Shown in pieces: positions 17,692 through 27,368 of a stretch of DNA of 64,000 nucleotides; the stretch's first letter is position 1; each line of letters starts with the position of its first letter. Under the pieces are notes generated by a model, which worked only from the letters and a program-made list of their open reading frames with translations, did no database searches and had not been told where the DNA came from. The position numbers and the translations under genes are program-made. The DNA is from RHKX01 sp963839535 (GTDB lineage: Bacteria > Actinomycetota > Thermoleophilia > Solirubrobacterales > 70-9), in NCBI GenBank assembly GCA_963839535.1, contig CAWIVF010000001.1, positions 1 to 64,000 of the forward strand, read 5' to 3'.

Positions 17692-18441
17692 TCAGCGCCG
17701 GCTGACGCCGTCGGTCTCGACCACGACCGGTCCGCCGAAGCTCATCCGCTCCAGGGTCCGGCCGACGCCGAAGCCGCCGCTGTCGTCGCCGTCGGGGGTG
17801 AAGCCGCCCTTGCCGTCGTCGCGGCGGGTGCCGTCGCCGTCGCCGCCGCCGTCGCCGCCGTCGCCATCGCCGTCACCGTTGTCGCCGTCGCCGGTCGAGG
17901 CACCGCCGCCGCTCGTGCCGGGGCAGCGCAGCGAGTAGACGCTGCGAGCCGGGCGCCCGAACTTCGCCTCGGAGTGATCCCAGGAGAGGTGAAGGTGGTG
18001 GCCGCGTCCATGGTTCACGTCGCCGTCGTAGCCGACCCAGCGGAAGGGGGCCACCGGCCGGTCCTGGCGCGGCTCGGCCATCTTGGCCAGCGCGGTGATG
18101 TCCCGCCAGCTGCCGCCCGCGGCCTTGTCGGGGACGATGTCCGCCGCGAGGCCGACCGGGTGCTCGCCGTTGGCCGAATGGACCGGGTCGGTCGAGTAGC
18201 CGTCGGTGAGGAAGATCTTGTACTTCTTGCGCAGGAGCTTGATGTCGTTGAGCAGACGCCGGTCGATCTTCTCGCCCGGGAAGCCGGGGACCGAGACGAA
18301 CTTGCCCCCGCCGGTGGTCAGGCAGAGGTTCGGGCCGAGGCGCTCGGTGCGCATGACTCCCTGCGCGGGAGCGGCGATTGCGCCCGCCGCGAGGAGGGCA
18401 GAGGCGCCGAGGAGGAATGTCTTGAGTCGCGTCGTATGCAT
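17692..18441 (-). CDS. Secreted peptidase M15-like / Hedgehog-fold protein with low-complexity tail
   Basis: 249 aa from ATG 18441, the start of a clear signal peptide (MHTTRLK, then LLGASALLAAGAIAAPAQG). The domain at ~35-170 has EHPVGLAADIVP and NHGRGHHLHLSWDHS, which resemble the His/Asp and His-x-His zinc sites of M15-type cell-wall peptidases. The fold also includes LTDGYSTDPVHSANG. Residues ~180-230 are an almost pure Gly/Asp linker (GDGDNGDGDGDGG...) from repeated GTCGCC units, then a short tail. It probably acts outside the cell on peptidoglycan or as a non-catalytic relative. Divergent from the kinase at 18574. Confidence 0.65.
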   Translation of the reverse strand: MHTTRLKTFLLGASALLAAGAIAAPAQGVMRTERLGPNLCLTTGGGKFVSVPGFPGEKIDRRLLNDIKLLRKKYKIFLTDGYSTDPVHSANGEHPVGLAADIVPDKAAGGSWRDITALAKMAEPRQDRPVAPFRWVGYDGDVNHGRGHHLHLSWDHSEAKFGRPARSVYSLRCPGTSGGGASTGDGDNGDGDGDGGDGGGDGDGTRRDDGKGGFTPDGDDSGGFGVGRTLERMSFGGPVVVETDGVSRR

Positions 18442-18573
18442 CGGTGTTCCCGGTCCACCTCGGAAGGTCCGGGCGCACCCTTGAGGCGCCTGGACAGGGC
18501 TCGCGAGGAGCCTTGCAGGCCCCCGCCCGGATCGCCGCCGCCCGTTTTGCGGCGAATCTCTAGCCTCGTTGCG

Positions 18574-20058
18574 ATGAGCGTCGTGATCCTCGGCGAGGGG
18601 TCGGAGCTTTCCGGCGGCCGCTACGTCCTCGAGTGCCGTCTGGGCGCCGGTGGCATGGCAACCGTGTGGCGAGCCCTCGACACCCGCCTGCACCGCAAGG
18701 TCGCAATCAAGCTGCCCTCGGACGCGTTCAGCGGGGACGAGGCGTTCGCCGCCCGCTTCGAGCGCGAGGCCCAGACCGCGGCCCGGCTGTCGCATCCCAA
18801 CCTCGTGCCGGTCTACGACTACGGGGTCGAGGGGGACCGTCCCTTCCTCGTCAGCGAGTACATCGACGGCTCGAGCCTGGCCGAGCTGCGGGAGGCCGGC
18901 CGGCCGCCCGGCGACCGAGGAGCTCGGCCGGGCGATCCTCGACGCCCTCTCCCACATTCACGCCGCCGGCATCGTCCACCGCGACGTCAAGCCGGCCAAC
19001 ATCCTCGTCGACCGCGAGTGGCCGGATCCTGCTCACCGACTTCGGGATCGCGCTCTCGGCCGAGGACACCAGCCTGACCGCCACCGGGAAGGTGATCGGC
19101 ACGAAGACCTACCTGGCCCCCGAGGTGCTCAGGGGCCAGCGGGCCGACGCCCGATCCGACCTCTACGCCTGCGGCATGGTGCTCTCCGAGCAGCTCTCGC
19201 AGGAGGACCCCGATCGCGTCCACCGGCTGGTCGGGGACCTGACCGCCGAGGATCCCGCCGCTCGGCCGGCCGGCGCCGAGGAGGCGCTCACCGCGCTGGC
19301 CCCGGTGAACCACGTCGTCACCGGCGAGGCGCCGATCGAGCCGGAGCCGACCGAGCCCTTCACACCGCCGAACCCGCCCACGGAGCCGATCCCGGTGGCG
19401 CCACCCCCGCCGCCGCGCCCACGCCCGCCCGAGCGGGTCCTGGAGAGCACCCGCTCCGCGGAGCTTCCCGGCCCCGCCCCAGCCGGCTGAGAGCGGGACT
19501 CGGGCCGGCGGCTCTGGCCGCTGGCGGTCGGGCTCCTGCTCGCCGCGGCGGTGGCGGCGGCGCTCGTGATCGGGCTGAGCGGCGGAGACGACGAGCCGTC
19601 CAGCTCCGGCGAGCGCGCGGCGAACGCCTCGAAGTCGGAGGACAAGGGCGCCGCCGCGAGCGCCGACGAGACGACCGAGGAGCCGCCCGCGCAGACGGTC
19701 ACCGAGACGACCACCGCCGAGACCGAGGCCGAGCCGGCGGCGGAGTCCAGCCGAGTACGGCACCGATCCGGCTCAGGGCACGGCCCTCACCAACGAGGCC
19801 TACGCCCTCCTGCAGGCCGGCGATGCGGAAGGGGCGCTGCCCCTGGCCGAGGAGGCGGTCTCGCTCTTCCCCTCCGACTCGACCGACGTCAACTACGCCT
19901 ACGCGCTCTTCAACTACGCGCAGGCGCTCCGCCTGACCGGCGATCCCGATGCCGCGATTCCGCTGCTCGAGCAGCGCCTCGCCCAGTTCCCGGAGGAGCA
20001 GGTTCCCGAGGTGGAGAAGGAGCTCAAGCTCGCCCAGAAGGAAGCCGAGAAGGGCTAG
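18574..20058 (+). CDS. Membrane Ser/Thr protein kinase (PknB type) with extracytoplasmic TPR-like domain (frame-broken)
   Basis: ~490 aa when joined. Kinase domain ~15-240: LGAGGMATVWRALD (Gly loop), VAIKLPSD (ATP Lys), IVHRDVKPANILVDRE (catalytic loop), LLTDFGIALS (DFG) and KTYLAPEVL (activation segment/APE). A Pro/Glu-rich linker follows, then one transmembrane helix (LWPLAVGLLLAAAVAAALVIGL), an acidic Thr/Glu linker and two TPR-like helix pairs (NEAYALLQAGDAEGALPLAEEAV, NYAQALRLTGDPDAAIPLLEQ). Breaks near 18911, 19023 and 19751 are +1. A TGA at 19488 lies in the same frame as both sides and needs either several nearby indels or a true stop. The TPR region replaces the more usual PASTA sensor. 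Confidence 0.8.
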
Positions 20059-20094
20059 CCGCGGGCGCCGGGCCCGCGGAGGGCCCGACGGCGC

Positions 20095-20100
20095 TACGAT
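20095..20100 (+). promoter_or_regulatory. -10 element of the SRP RNA gene
   Basis: TACGAT fits the actinobacterial -10 consensus TANNNT and ends 7 bp before the predicted SRP RNA 5' end. No TTGACA-like -35 is seen 17-18 bp upstream. Confidence 0.55.
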
Positions 20101-20107
20101 CCCTCGC

Positions 20108-20380
20108 GGACCGTGCTGAGCGGGGAGGTAGCGGAACCCTGTACCCGCAATCCGCTCTAGCGGGGCTGAACGCCCGTCCGAGGATGCGGCCCTTGGGGTC
20201 AGTACGCCGCGGGCAGTGTTGAAGGTCAGGTCCCGCGCGATGTGAGCCCGCGAACCAGGTCAGGTCCGGAAGGAAGCAGCCTTAAGCGTCAGCCCGCAAG
20301 CGCCGCGGATCAGCCTGACCCGAGCCAGCCACGGCGGGAACGCCCGGGGGCTTGTCATTCGAAGACAGGCCGCACGGTCC
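20108..20380 (+). ncRNA. ffs: Signal recognition particle RNA, long bacterial type (with Alu domain)
   Basis: About 273 nt. The ends pair: GGACCGTGC at 20108 with GCACGGTCC at 20372-20380, followed by ATTTCTTTTT. The 5' part (GCGGGGAGGTAGCGG, then CCCGCAATCCGCTCTAGCGG) is the Alu-like domain of large bacterial SRP RNAs. The apical S domain carries the universal GGTCAGGTCCGGAAGGAAGC at about 20261, the Ffh-binding symmetric loop and GGAA tetraloop. It assembles with Ffh for co-translational membrane targeting. The exact ends are inferred from pairing. Confidence 0.93.
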
Positions 20381-20448
20381 ATTTCTTTTTCGGGGGTCGG
20401 CGGAGCCGCGGTGGTGGGGACGCCGCCTCCCGGCTGGGTCCTGACGAG

Positions 20449-20934
20449 CTACGAGCGCCCCTCGCTCACGTCGATTGCGATTGGGAAGCCCTCGTCGAAC
20501 CAGGTTCCTGTCAGCGCCTGGATCGCGGCCTCGGTGGGGCGGCCCTTGCGCCAGTTCATGTAGGTCAGCCGGTCGAATGCGGCGACGGTGCCCGCGTAGA
20601 CGTTCCTCGCCTCCGCTCGTTCCGCGGCCTCCAGGAGCCGGGCTCGGCCGGAGAAGCTCCCCTCGGGGAGGCGGAGCCTCACCTCGGAGTTGGCGAGTGC
20701 GTTCTTCACCCAGCCCGTCTTGGCGCTGCCCTTGATCGCAACGAGGTAGACCGTCTCCCCGCGGCGGACAGCACGGACACAGCGGCGACGCGTCTTGCCG
20801 GTCTTGCGCCCCCTGGTCGTCAGGACCGCGTAGGCGGAGGGCGGCCGCAAGAGGAAGAACGGAAGCTGAAGCGCGCTGAGGGTCTGGCCGCCCTTCGCCG
20901 AGGACGTGAACGGATTGCGCTTTCGCTCGGTCAC
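20449..20934 (-). CDS. DUF385 / F420-dependent nitroreductase-family protein
   Basis: 161 aa from GTG 20934, chosen because TERKRNPFTSS starts a soluble protein and the previous gene's stop lies just upstream. LTTRGRKTGKTRRRCVRAV is the family's phosphate/F420-binding GRxTG motif (~45-60), and YLVAIKGSAKTGWVKNALAN is the conserved AS-x-GG-like segment. Members bind deazaflavin F420 or lipids and act as oxidoreductases in actinobacteria. The C-terminus (FDRLTYMNWRKGRPTEAAIQ) is atypical, so cofactor use is inferred. It lies 14 bp downstream of the O-methyltransferase and is likely co-transcribed with it. Confidence 0.75.
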   Translation of the reverse strand: MTERKRNPFTSSAKGGQTLSALQLPFFLLRPPSAYAVLTTRGRKTGKTRRRCVRAVRRGETVYLVAIKGSAKTGWVKNALANSEVRLRLPEGSFSGRARLLEAAERAEARNVYAGTVAAFDRLTYMNWRKGRPTEAAIQALTGTWFDEGFPIAIDVSEGRS

Positions 20935-20948
20935 CTGAGGACCGCCCG

Positions 20949-22076
20949 CTAGGCGAGCGCCTCCAGCATCGCCGGGCCGCCGGTCTCGTGGACCCTGCCG
21001 GGGGTCAGGCCGGCTCCGCGGATCAGGGACTGGAGCTCGGCGGCTCGAGCGCTGGCGGCCTCCGTCGCACTGGGTGAGCATGTGGAGGTCGACGGAGGCG
21101 GCGATCGGGTCGGCCTCGTTGCGGTCGAGGAGCTGCTCGACCAGGACGAGCTTCGAGCCGGGGCGCATCGCGGCGGCCACCGTGCGGAGGATCTGCAGCG
21201 ACCGCTCGTCGTCCCAGTCGTGAAGGATGTCCTTGAGGACGTAGAGGTCGGCCTCGGCGTCGATGCGCTCGAACATGTCGCCCTCGGCGAGCTCGACCCG
21301 GTCGCGGACCCCGGCGCGGCGCAGGTGGCCGTCGGCCTCGTCGAGGACCCCGGGCGCCTCGACCAGCATTCCGCGCAGCCCCGGGCGGGCGGCGAGGACG
21401 CCGGCGAGCACCGGCCCCGAACCGCCGGCGACGTCGGCCACCACGCCCTGCTCGGGCCAGGGGTAGCCGTTGACGATCCAGGCGAGGGTGAGCGAGGTCA
21501 GCTCGCCGCATCGAGTTCGCGAACAGGCGCTCCTCCTCGGGGTTCTCCGCGAAGTGCTGCCAGATCGACTTGCCGTGGACCGCCGGGAAGGAGGGGTCGC
21601 CGGTGCGGAGCGTCTCCGGCAGCGCCGCCCAGCCGCTCTGCACGGCCTCGGTGTTGACGTGCCGGACCCAGGGCCCCATCGTCGGCGAGCTCGTCGAGCG
21701 GAAGACGCGCCCGGTCGCCGTCAGCGCGAACCGCCCGCTCGCCATCGACCTCGGCCAGCCCCTGGGCCGCGGCGAGGCGCAGCGTCCGGTGGAGGGTGTC
21801 GGCGTGCAATCCCAGCTCCGCGGCCAGGTCGGCGGCGTCGCGGCGGCCGTCGCCGATCGCGTCGATCACGCCGACCTCGGCGAGCGCACCGGCGACGCGG
21901 GTGCGGAAGAACGAGATCGACGTCTCGTAGGCGGCGACCTCCGGGGGAACCAGCGCATCGGCCGCCGCCTGCAGCGCCCGGCGCAGCTTCAGCGCCGCCT
22001 GCACCGCCCGTCGCGGGGGCGCCTTGTCGAGGTTGATCAGCCTGACTTTGCGCGTTTTGCGGCCTTCCTCCGCCAT
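20949..22076 (-). CDS. SAM-dependent O-methyltransferase (three frame breaks)
   Basis: ~374 aa; breaks near 21740, 21508 and 21075 each shift +1. The N-terminal third holds a winged-helix dimerisation domain (FFRTRVAGALAEVGVIDAIG, LAAELGLHADTLHRTLRLA). The catalytic domain has VADVAGGSGPVLAGVLAARP (SAM motif I), LVEAPGVLDEA, ELAEGDMFE and VLKDILHDWDDERSLQILR, the segment with the catalytic His in plant-like/polyketide O-methyltransferases. The end is GGPAMLEALA with the stop at 20949. The substrate is unknown, commonly a phenolic or polyketide hydroxyl. It lies upstream of the DUF385 gene. Confidence 0.8.
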
Positions 22077-22139
22077 GTCGCCGGACCCTAGCCAACAGCG
22101 CCGGATCGACGGGGGACGCCTCTCTAGACTGGCTCGCTC

Positions 22140-23999
22140 GTGGCCGAGCAGTCGCTATATCGCCGCCATCGACCGCAGTCGTTCGCCGAGGTCGTCGGCC
22201 AGGAGCACGTCGTTCGCACGCTCAGCAACGCGATCGAGCGCGATCGCGTCCACCACGCCTACCTCTTCGTCGGCTCGCGCGGGACCGGCAAGACCTCGAT
22301 GGCGAAGATCCTCGCCCGCTCGCTCAACTGCGCCGAGGGGCCCACGCTGACCCCGTGTGGCGTCTGCGATTCGTGCCGCTCGATCGCCGCCGGCAACTCC
22401 ATGGACGTGATCGAGATGGACGCCGCCTCGAACCGCTCCGTCGACGACATCCGCGAGCTGCGCGAGCGGGTCGGCTACGCGCCCGCGGCCGGGAGCTGGA
22501 AGATCTACATCCTCGACGAGGCCCACATGCTCACCCGCGAGGCCTGGAACGCGTTCCTGAAGACCCTCGAGGAGCCGCCGCCCAACACCGTCTTCGTCCT
22601 CGCCACGACCGAGGCCCACAAGGTGATGCCGACGATCGTCGATCGCTGCCAGCGCTTCGACTTCGCCCGGCCCTCGCCCGAGGACATCGCGGTCGTGCTG
22701 AGGCGGGTCGCGGCCTCCGAGTCGATCACGCTGGGGGACGGGGCGCTCGGCGCAGTCGCGCGCGCCGCCAACGGCAGCTTCCGCGACGCGCTCGGGACGC
22801 TCGACCAGCTCGTCGCCTACAGCGGCAACGAGATCGCCACCGACGACGTCCTCGCGGTCCTCGGGGTCGCCGACGCCGAGCTGCTGTTCGCCGCCGCCGA
22901 CGCCATCTCCGCCGAGGACGGGCGCGCCTCGCTCGAGGTCGTCGCCGCGCTCGCCCGCAGCGGCAGGGACCCGAGCCGCTTCGCCACCGACCTCGTCGCC
23001 CACCTGCGCCAGCTCCTCGTCATCTCCACCCTCGGCGAGATCCCCGACCACTTCCTGCTCGTCGCCGAGCACGAGGGCCGCCTCGCCGACCAGGCCGCCC
23101 GGCTCGGCGAGGTCGCGCTCGTCCGCGGGATCGACATCCTCTCCGACGCGATCGCCGCGATCCGCGAGGGCGACGAGCCGCGGATGACCGTCGAGCTCGC
23201 CCTCCTGCGCGCCGCCCGCCCCGACATCGACCCCTCGCGGGAGGCGCTCGCCCAGCGCCTCGAGCGCCTCGAGCGCGGCCTCGCCGGCCAGCCGGCTGCA
23301 CCCGCCGCCGCGGCGCCGGCCGCTCCGGCGCAGCCCGCCGCCCGACCGGTGGCGGCACCGGCCCCCGCCGCGGCGCCCGCCCCGGCCTCGGCCCCGCCTC
23401 CACCGTCACCGCCGCCGCCCGCGCCGGAGCCGGAGGGAGCAGCGCCCCCCGGTGAGCCTCCCTCGACGGTGGCCGCGATCGCGCAGGGCGCCGTGGCGAC
23501 CGCCGAGCAGGTCCGCGGCCGGGCCGAGGAGGTCGCCGGCACCGCCGCCGCCCAGGCCGGCGCGGTCGCCCAGGCCGCCACCGAGCGGGTCGACCTCGAT
23601 CGGGTCGCGGGCCTCTGGCCGGCGGTTCTCGACCACATGCGCCAGTCCGGCGCCGGGTTGCTGTCCGCCGCGATCGGCGCGGCACGGCCGGTATCGGTGG
23701 ACGCCGACTCCGCCGTCCTCGAGGTCGCCTTTCCGCCGAGCGCCGCCTTCAACCGCCGCAAGGCCGAGGTCAAGGAGAACCGGGACCGGGTGGTCGAGGC
23801 GGTGCGCGCCGTCGTCGGCACCACGCTGCGACCCGTCTACGTGACCCTTGACGAGGAGGCGGAGGCGGAGCCCGCCGAGACGACGGCCGCCGCGGCCGGC
23901 CCGGAGGCCGACGACGATCTGTACGAGCGGTTCGTCAGCGAGTTCGACGCCGAGGTCATGATCGATGACGAGCCCGAACGACGAGAGGAGACGAGCTGA
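22140..23999 (+). CDS. dnaX: DNA polymerase III gamma/tau subunit
   Basis: 619 aa from GTG 22140, intact. The clamp-loader AAA+ module has Walker A GSRGTGKTS (~44-52), a Cys4 zinc site ending CGVCDSC (~64-80), Walker B YILDEAHM, FLKTLEEPP and sensor 1 LATTEAHK. Residues ~370-440 are an Ala/Pro-rich linker, followed by a Thr/Ala/Gln region and a C-terminal tau domain (LAGLWPAVLDHM-like, then LEVAFPPSAAFNRRKAE). It loads the beta clamp and links polymerase to helicase. It overlaps ybaB by one base. The three-gene order dnaX-ybaB-recR is widely conserved. Confidence 0.97.
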   Translation: MAEQSLYRRHRPQSFAEVVGQEHVVRTLSNAIERDRVHHAYLFVGSRGTGKTSMAKILARSLNCAEGPTLTPCGVCDSCRSIAAGNSMDVIEMDAASNRSVDDIRELRERVGYAPAAGSWKIYILDEAHMLTREAWNAFLKTLEEPPPNTVFVLATTEAHKVMPTIVDRCQRFDFARPSPEDIAVVLRRVAASESITLGDGALGAVARAANGSFRDALGTLDQLVAYSGNEIATDDVLAVLGVADAELLFAAADAISAEDGRASLEVVAALARSGRDPSRFATDLVAHLRQLLVISTLGEIPDHFLLVAEHEGRLADQAARLGEVALVRGIDILSDAIAAIREGDEPRMTVELALLRAARPDIDPSREALAQRLERLERGLAGQPAAPAAAAPAAPAQPAARPVAAPAPAAAPAPASAPPPPSPPPPAPEPEGAAPPGEPPSTVAAIAQGAVATAEQVRGRAEEVAGTAAAQAGAVAQAATERVDLDRVAGLWPAVLDHMRQSGAGLLSAAIGAARPVSVDADSAVLEVAFPPSAAFNRRKAEVKENRDRVVEAVRAVVGTTLRPVYVTLDEEAEAEPAETTAAAAGPEADDDLYERFVSEFDAEVMIDDEPERREETS

Positions 24000-24358
24000 T
24001 GGCGAGAGGACGACCCGGACCGGGAGGCATGCCCGGCGGAATGGACATGGGAGCGATCCTGAAGCAGGCCCAGCAGATGCAGGCCGACATGGCGAAGGCC
24101 CAGGAGGAGCTCAAGGACGAGGTCGTCGACGCGAGCGCCGGCGGCGGGATGGTCAAGGTGAAGGTGAGCGGGGACCTCGCCGTGCAGGAGATCACCATCG
24201 ATCCCGACGCGGTGGATCCCGAGGACGTCGAGATGCTGCAGGACATGGTCCTCGCCGCCGTCAACGAGGGCATCCGCGCCGCGCAGGAGCGGGCCGAGTC
24301 GAAGATGGGCGGCATCGCCGGCGGGCTCGGCGGAGGCCTCGGCCTCCCAGGGATGTAA
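23999..24358 (+). CDS. ybaB: YbaB/EbfC nucleoid-associated protein
   Basis: 119 aa. The ATG overlaps the dnaX TGA. A Gly/Met-rich head precedes the family core MGAILKQAQQMQADMAKAQEEL, VVDASAGGGMVKVKVSGD, ITIDPDAVDPEDVEMLQDMV and AVNEGIRAAQE. These small dimers bind DNA and are co-encoded with dnaX and recR. The Gly-rich tail (GGIAGGLGGGLGLPGM) is typical. Cytosolic, nucleoid-associated. Confidence 0.95.
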   Translation: MARGRPGPGGMPGGMDMGAILKQAQQMQADMAKAQEELKDEVVDASAGGGMVKVKVSGDLAVQEITIDPDAVDPEDVEMLQDMVLAAVNEGIRAAQERAESKMGGIAGGLGGGLGLPGM

Positions 24359-24949
24359 TTGCATCCTGCGCCAGTCGATCGTTTGATCGTCGAGCTCGGG
24401 AAGCTCCCGGGCATCGGCCGGCGGACCGCGCAGCGGCTCGCCTTCCACGTCCTCCGCTCGAGCGACGACGACGCGTTCGCGCTGTCGGCCGCGATCCGCG
24501 AGGTCAAGGAGCAGATCGGCCTCTGCGAGACCTGCTTCAACCTCGCCGAGGGCCCGCAGTGCGGCATCTGCGCCGACCCGCGGCGGCGCCGTGAGCTGAT
24601 CTGCGTCGTCGAGGAGCCGCAGGACGTGATCCCGATCGAGCGCACCGGGGAGTACCGCGGGCTCTACCACGTGCTCGGCGGGGCGCTCTCGCCGATCGAC
24701 GGCATCGACCCGAGCGACCTCAAGATCGAGGAGCTCGTCCGGCGCGTGGGCGCCGGTGGCATCGAGGAGGTCGTGATCGCCACGAACCCGACCACCACGG
24801 GTGAGGCGACCGCCCATCACATCGCCGACCGGCTCCGCGACCAGGTCGCGCTGAGCAGGCTGGCGAGCGGCCTGCCGGTCGGGGCCGACCTCGAGCACGC
24901 CGACGAGGTCACCCTCGGCCGGGCGCTGACCGGCCGCCGCACCGTCTAG
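24359..24949 (+). CDS. recR: Recombination mediator RecR
   Basis: 196 aa; the TTG start is directly after the ybaB stop, and no better start exists. An HhH motif (LGKLPGIGRRTAQRLAFH) comes first, then the Cys4 zinc finger (CETCFNLAEGPQCGIC), then a Toprim domain (CVVEEPQDVIPIERTGEYRG, VIATNPTTTGEATAHHI) and the Walker-B-like C-terminus (LASGLPVGADLEHADEVTL). RecR forms a DNA clamp with RecO/RecF and helps load RecA at gaps. Intact. Confidence 0.97.
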   Translation: MHPAPVDRLIVELGKLPGIGRRTAQRLAFHVLRSSDDDAFALSAAIREVKEQIGLCETCFNLAEGPQCGICADPRRRRELICVVEEPQDVIPIERTGEYRGLYHVLGGALSPIDGIDPSDLKIEELVRRVGAGGIEEVVIATNPTTTGEATAHHIADRLRDQVALSRLASGLPVGADLEHADEVTLGRALTGRRTV

Positions 24950-24992
24950 GCGCCCCCGCCGGCCCGGGGCCGCGCTCTATCCTCAGCCGCCG

Positions 24993-26293
<1,301 letters not shown>

Positions 26294-26297
<4 letters not shown>

Positions 26298-27344
26298 GCG
26301 GCTACCGGGTCGGCGTCCTCGGCGCGACCGGCGCCGTGGGCTCGACCGTCCTCAGGGTGCTCGCCGAGCGCGAGCTTCCCGGTCGATGAGCTGGTGCCCC
26401 TCGCCTCGGAGCGATCCGCCGGCCGCAGGCTCGAGTTCGCCGGCGGCGAGGTCGAGTGCCTGGCGCTCTCGGAGGAGTCGATCCAGGGGCTGGACATCGT
26501 CATCTCCTCCGCGGGCGGAGCGATCAGCGCCGAGTGGGCGCCGCGCCTGATCGCGGCCGGCGCGGTCGTCGTCGACAACACCAGCTTCTGGCGCATGCAC
26601 GACGACGTCCCGCTGGTCGTCAGCGAGGTCAACCCCGAGGCCGCCGACTCCCACCGCGGCCTCGTCGCGAACCCCAACTGCTCGACCATGCAGATGGTCG
26701 TGGCGCTCAAGCCGATCTTCGACGCGGTCGGGATCGAGCGGCTGGTCATCTCCACCTACCAGTCGGTCTCGGGGACCGGCCAGCGCGCGATCGAGGAGCT
26801 TCGCGACCAGAGCTCGGCCGTCCTCGCCGGCGAGAGCCCGCAGCCCGAGATCTATCCCCACCCGATCGCGTTCAACGTGCTGCCGCACGTCGAGACCTTC
26901 AAGGACGGCGACGACTACACGACCGAGGAGCGCAAGATGATGGCCGAGACGCGCAAGATCCTCGGCGCCGGCGACGAGCTCGGGATCTCCGCGACCTGCG
27001 TGCGCGTGCCGGTCTTCGGCGCGCATTCGGAGTCGGTGAACGTGCAGACCCGCGAGCCGCTCTCGCCCGAGGACTGCCGCGAGCTGCTCGCCGGCGCCCC
27101 CGGCCTGATCGTCCTCGACGACCCCGCCGACGCGGTCTACCCGCTCGCGACCGAGGCCGCCGGCCGGGACGAGGTCTTCGCCGGCCGGATCCGCCGCGAC
27201 CCCTCCCACGAGCGTTGCCTGAACATGTGGATCGTCGGCGACAACCTCCGCAAGGGCGCGGCGACCAACGCCGTGCAGGTGGCGGAGGTCCTGGTCCAGC
27301 GGGACCTGGTGCGCGTCCCCGAGAGGGCGCTCGCCGCCGCCTGA
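26294..27344 (+). CDS. asd: Aspartate-semialdehyde dehydrogenase (one frame break)
   Basis: ~349 aa. ATG 26294 overlaps the lysC stop. VGVLGATGAVGSTVLRVL is the NADP-binding start. The catalytic Cys is in NPNCSTMQM (~130), with VSGTGQRAIEEL and HIFNVLPHVE-like FNVLPHVETF downstream. The active-site His region is RVPVFGAHSESVNV. The frame breaks once at 26380-26381: dropping one G from CCCGGTC restores ERELPVDELVPLAS. It is a core anabolic gene downstream of lysC, so a true knock-out is unlikely and the break is probably an error. Confidence 0.95.
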
Positions 27345-27368
27345 GCGAGGCCCGTCCCCGGTGACAGC

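Noticed and set aside
17800..17890. GTCGCC-rich tract as a regulatory repeat
   Set aside because: It is the coding sequence of the Gly/Asp linker of the secreted M15-like protein, in frame and without gaps.
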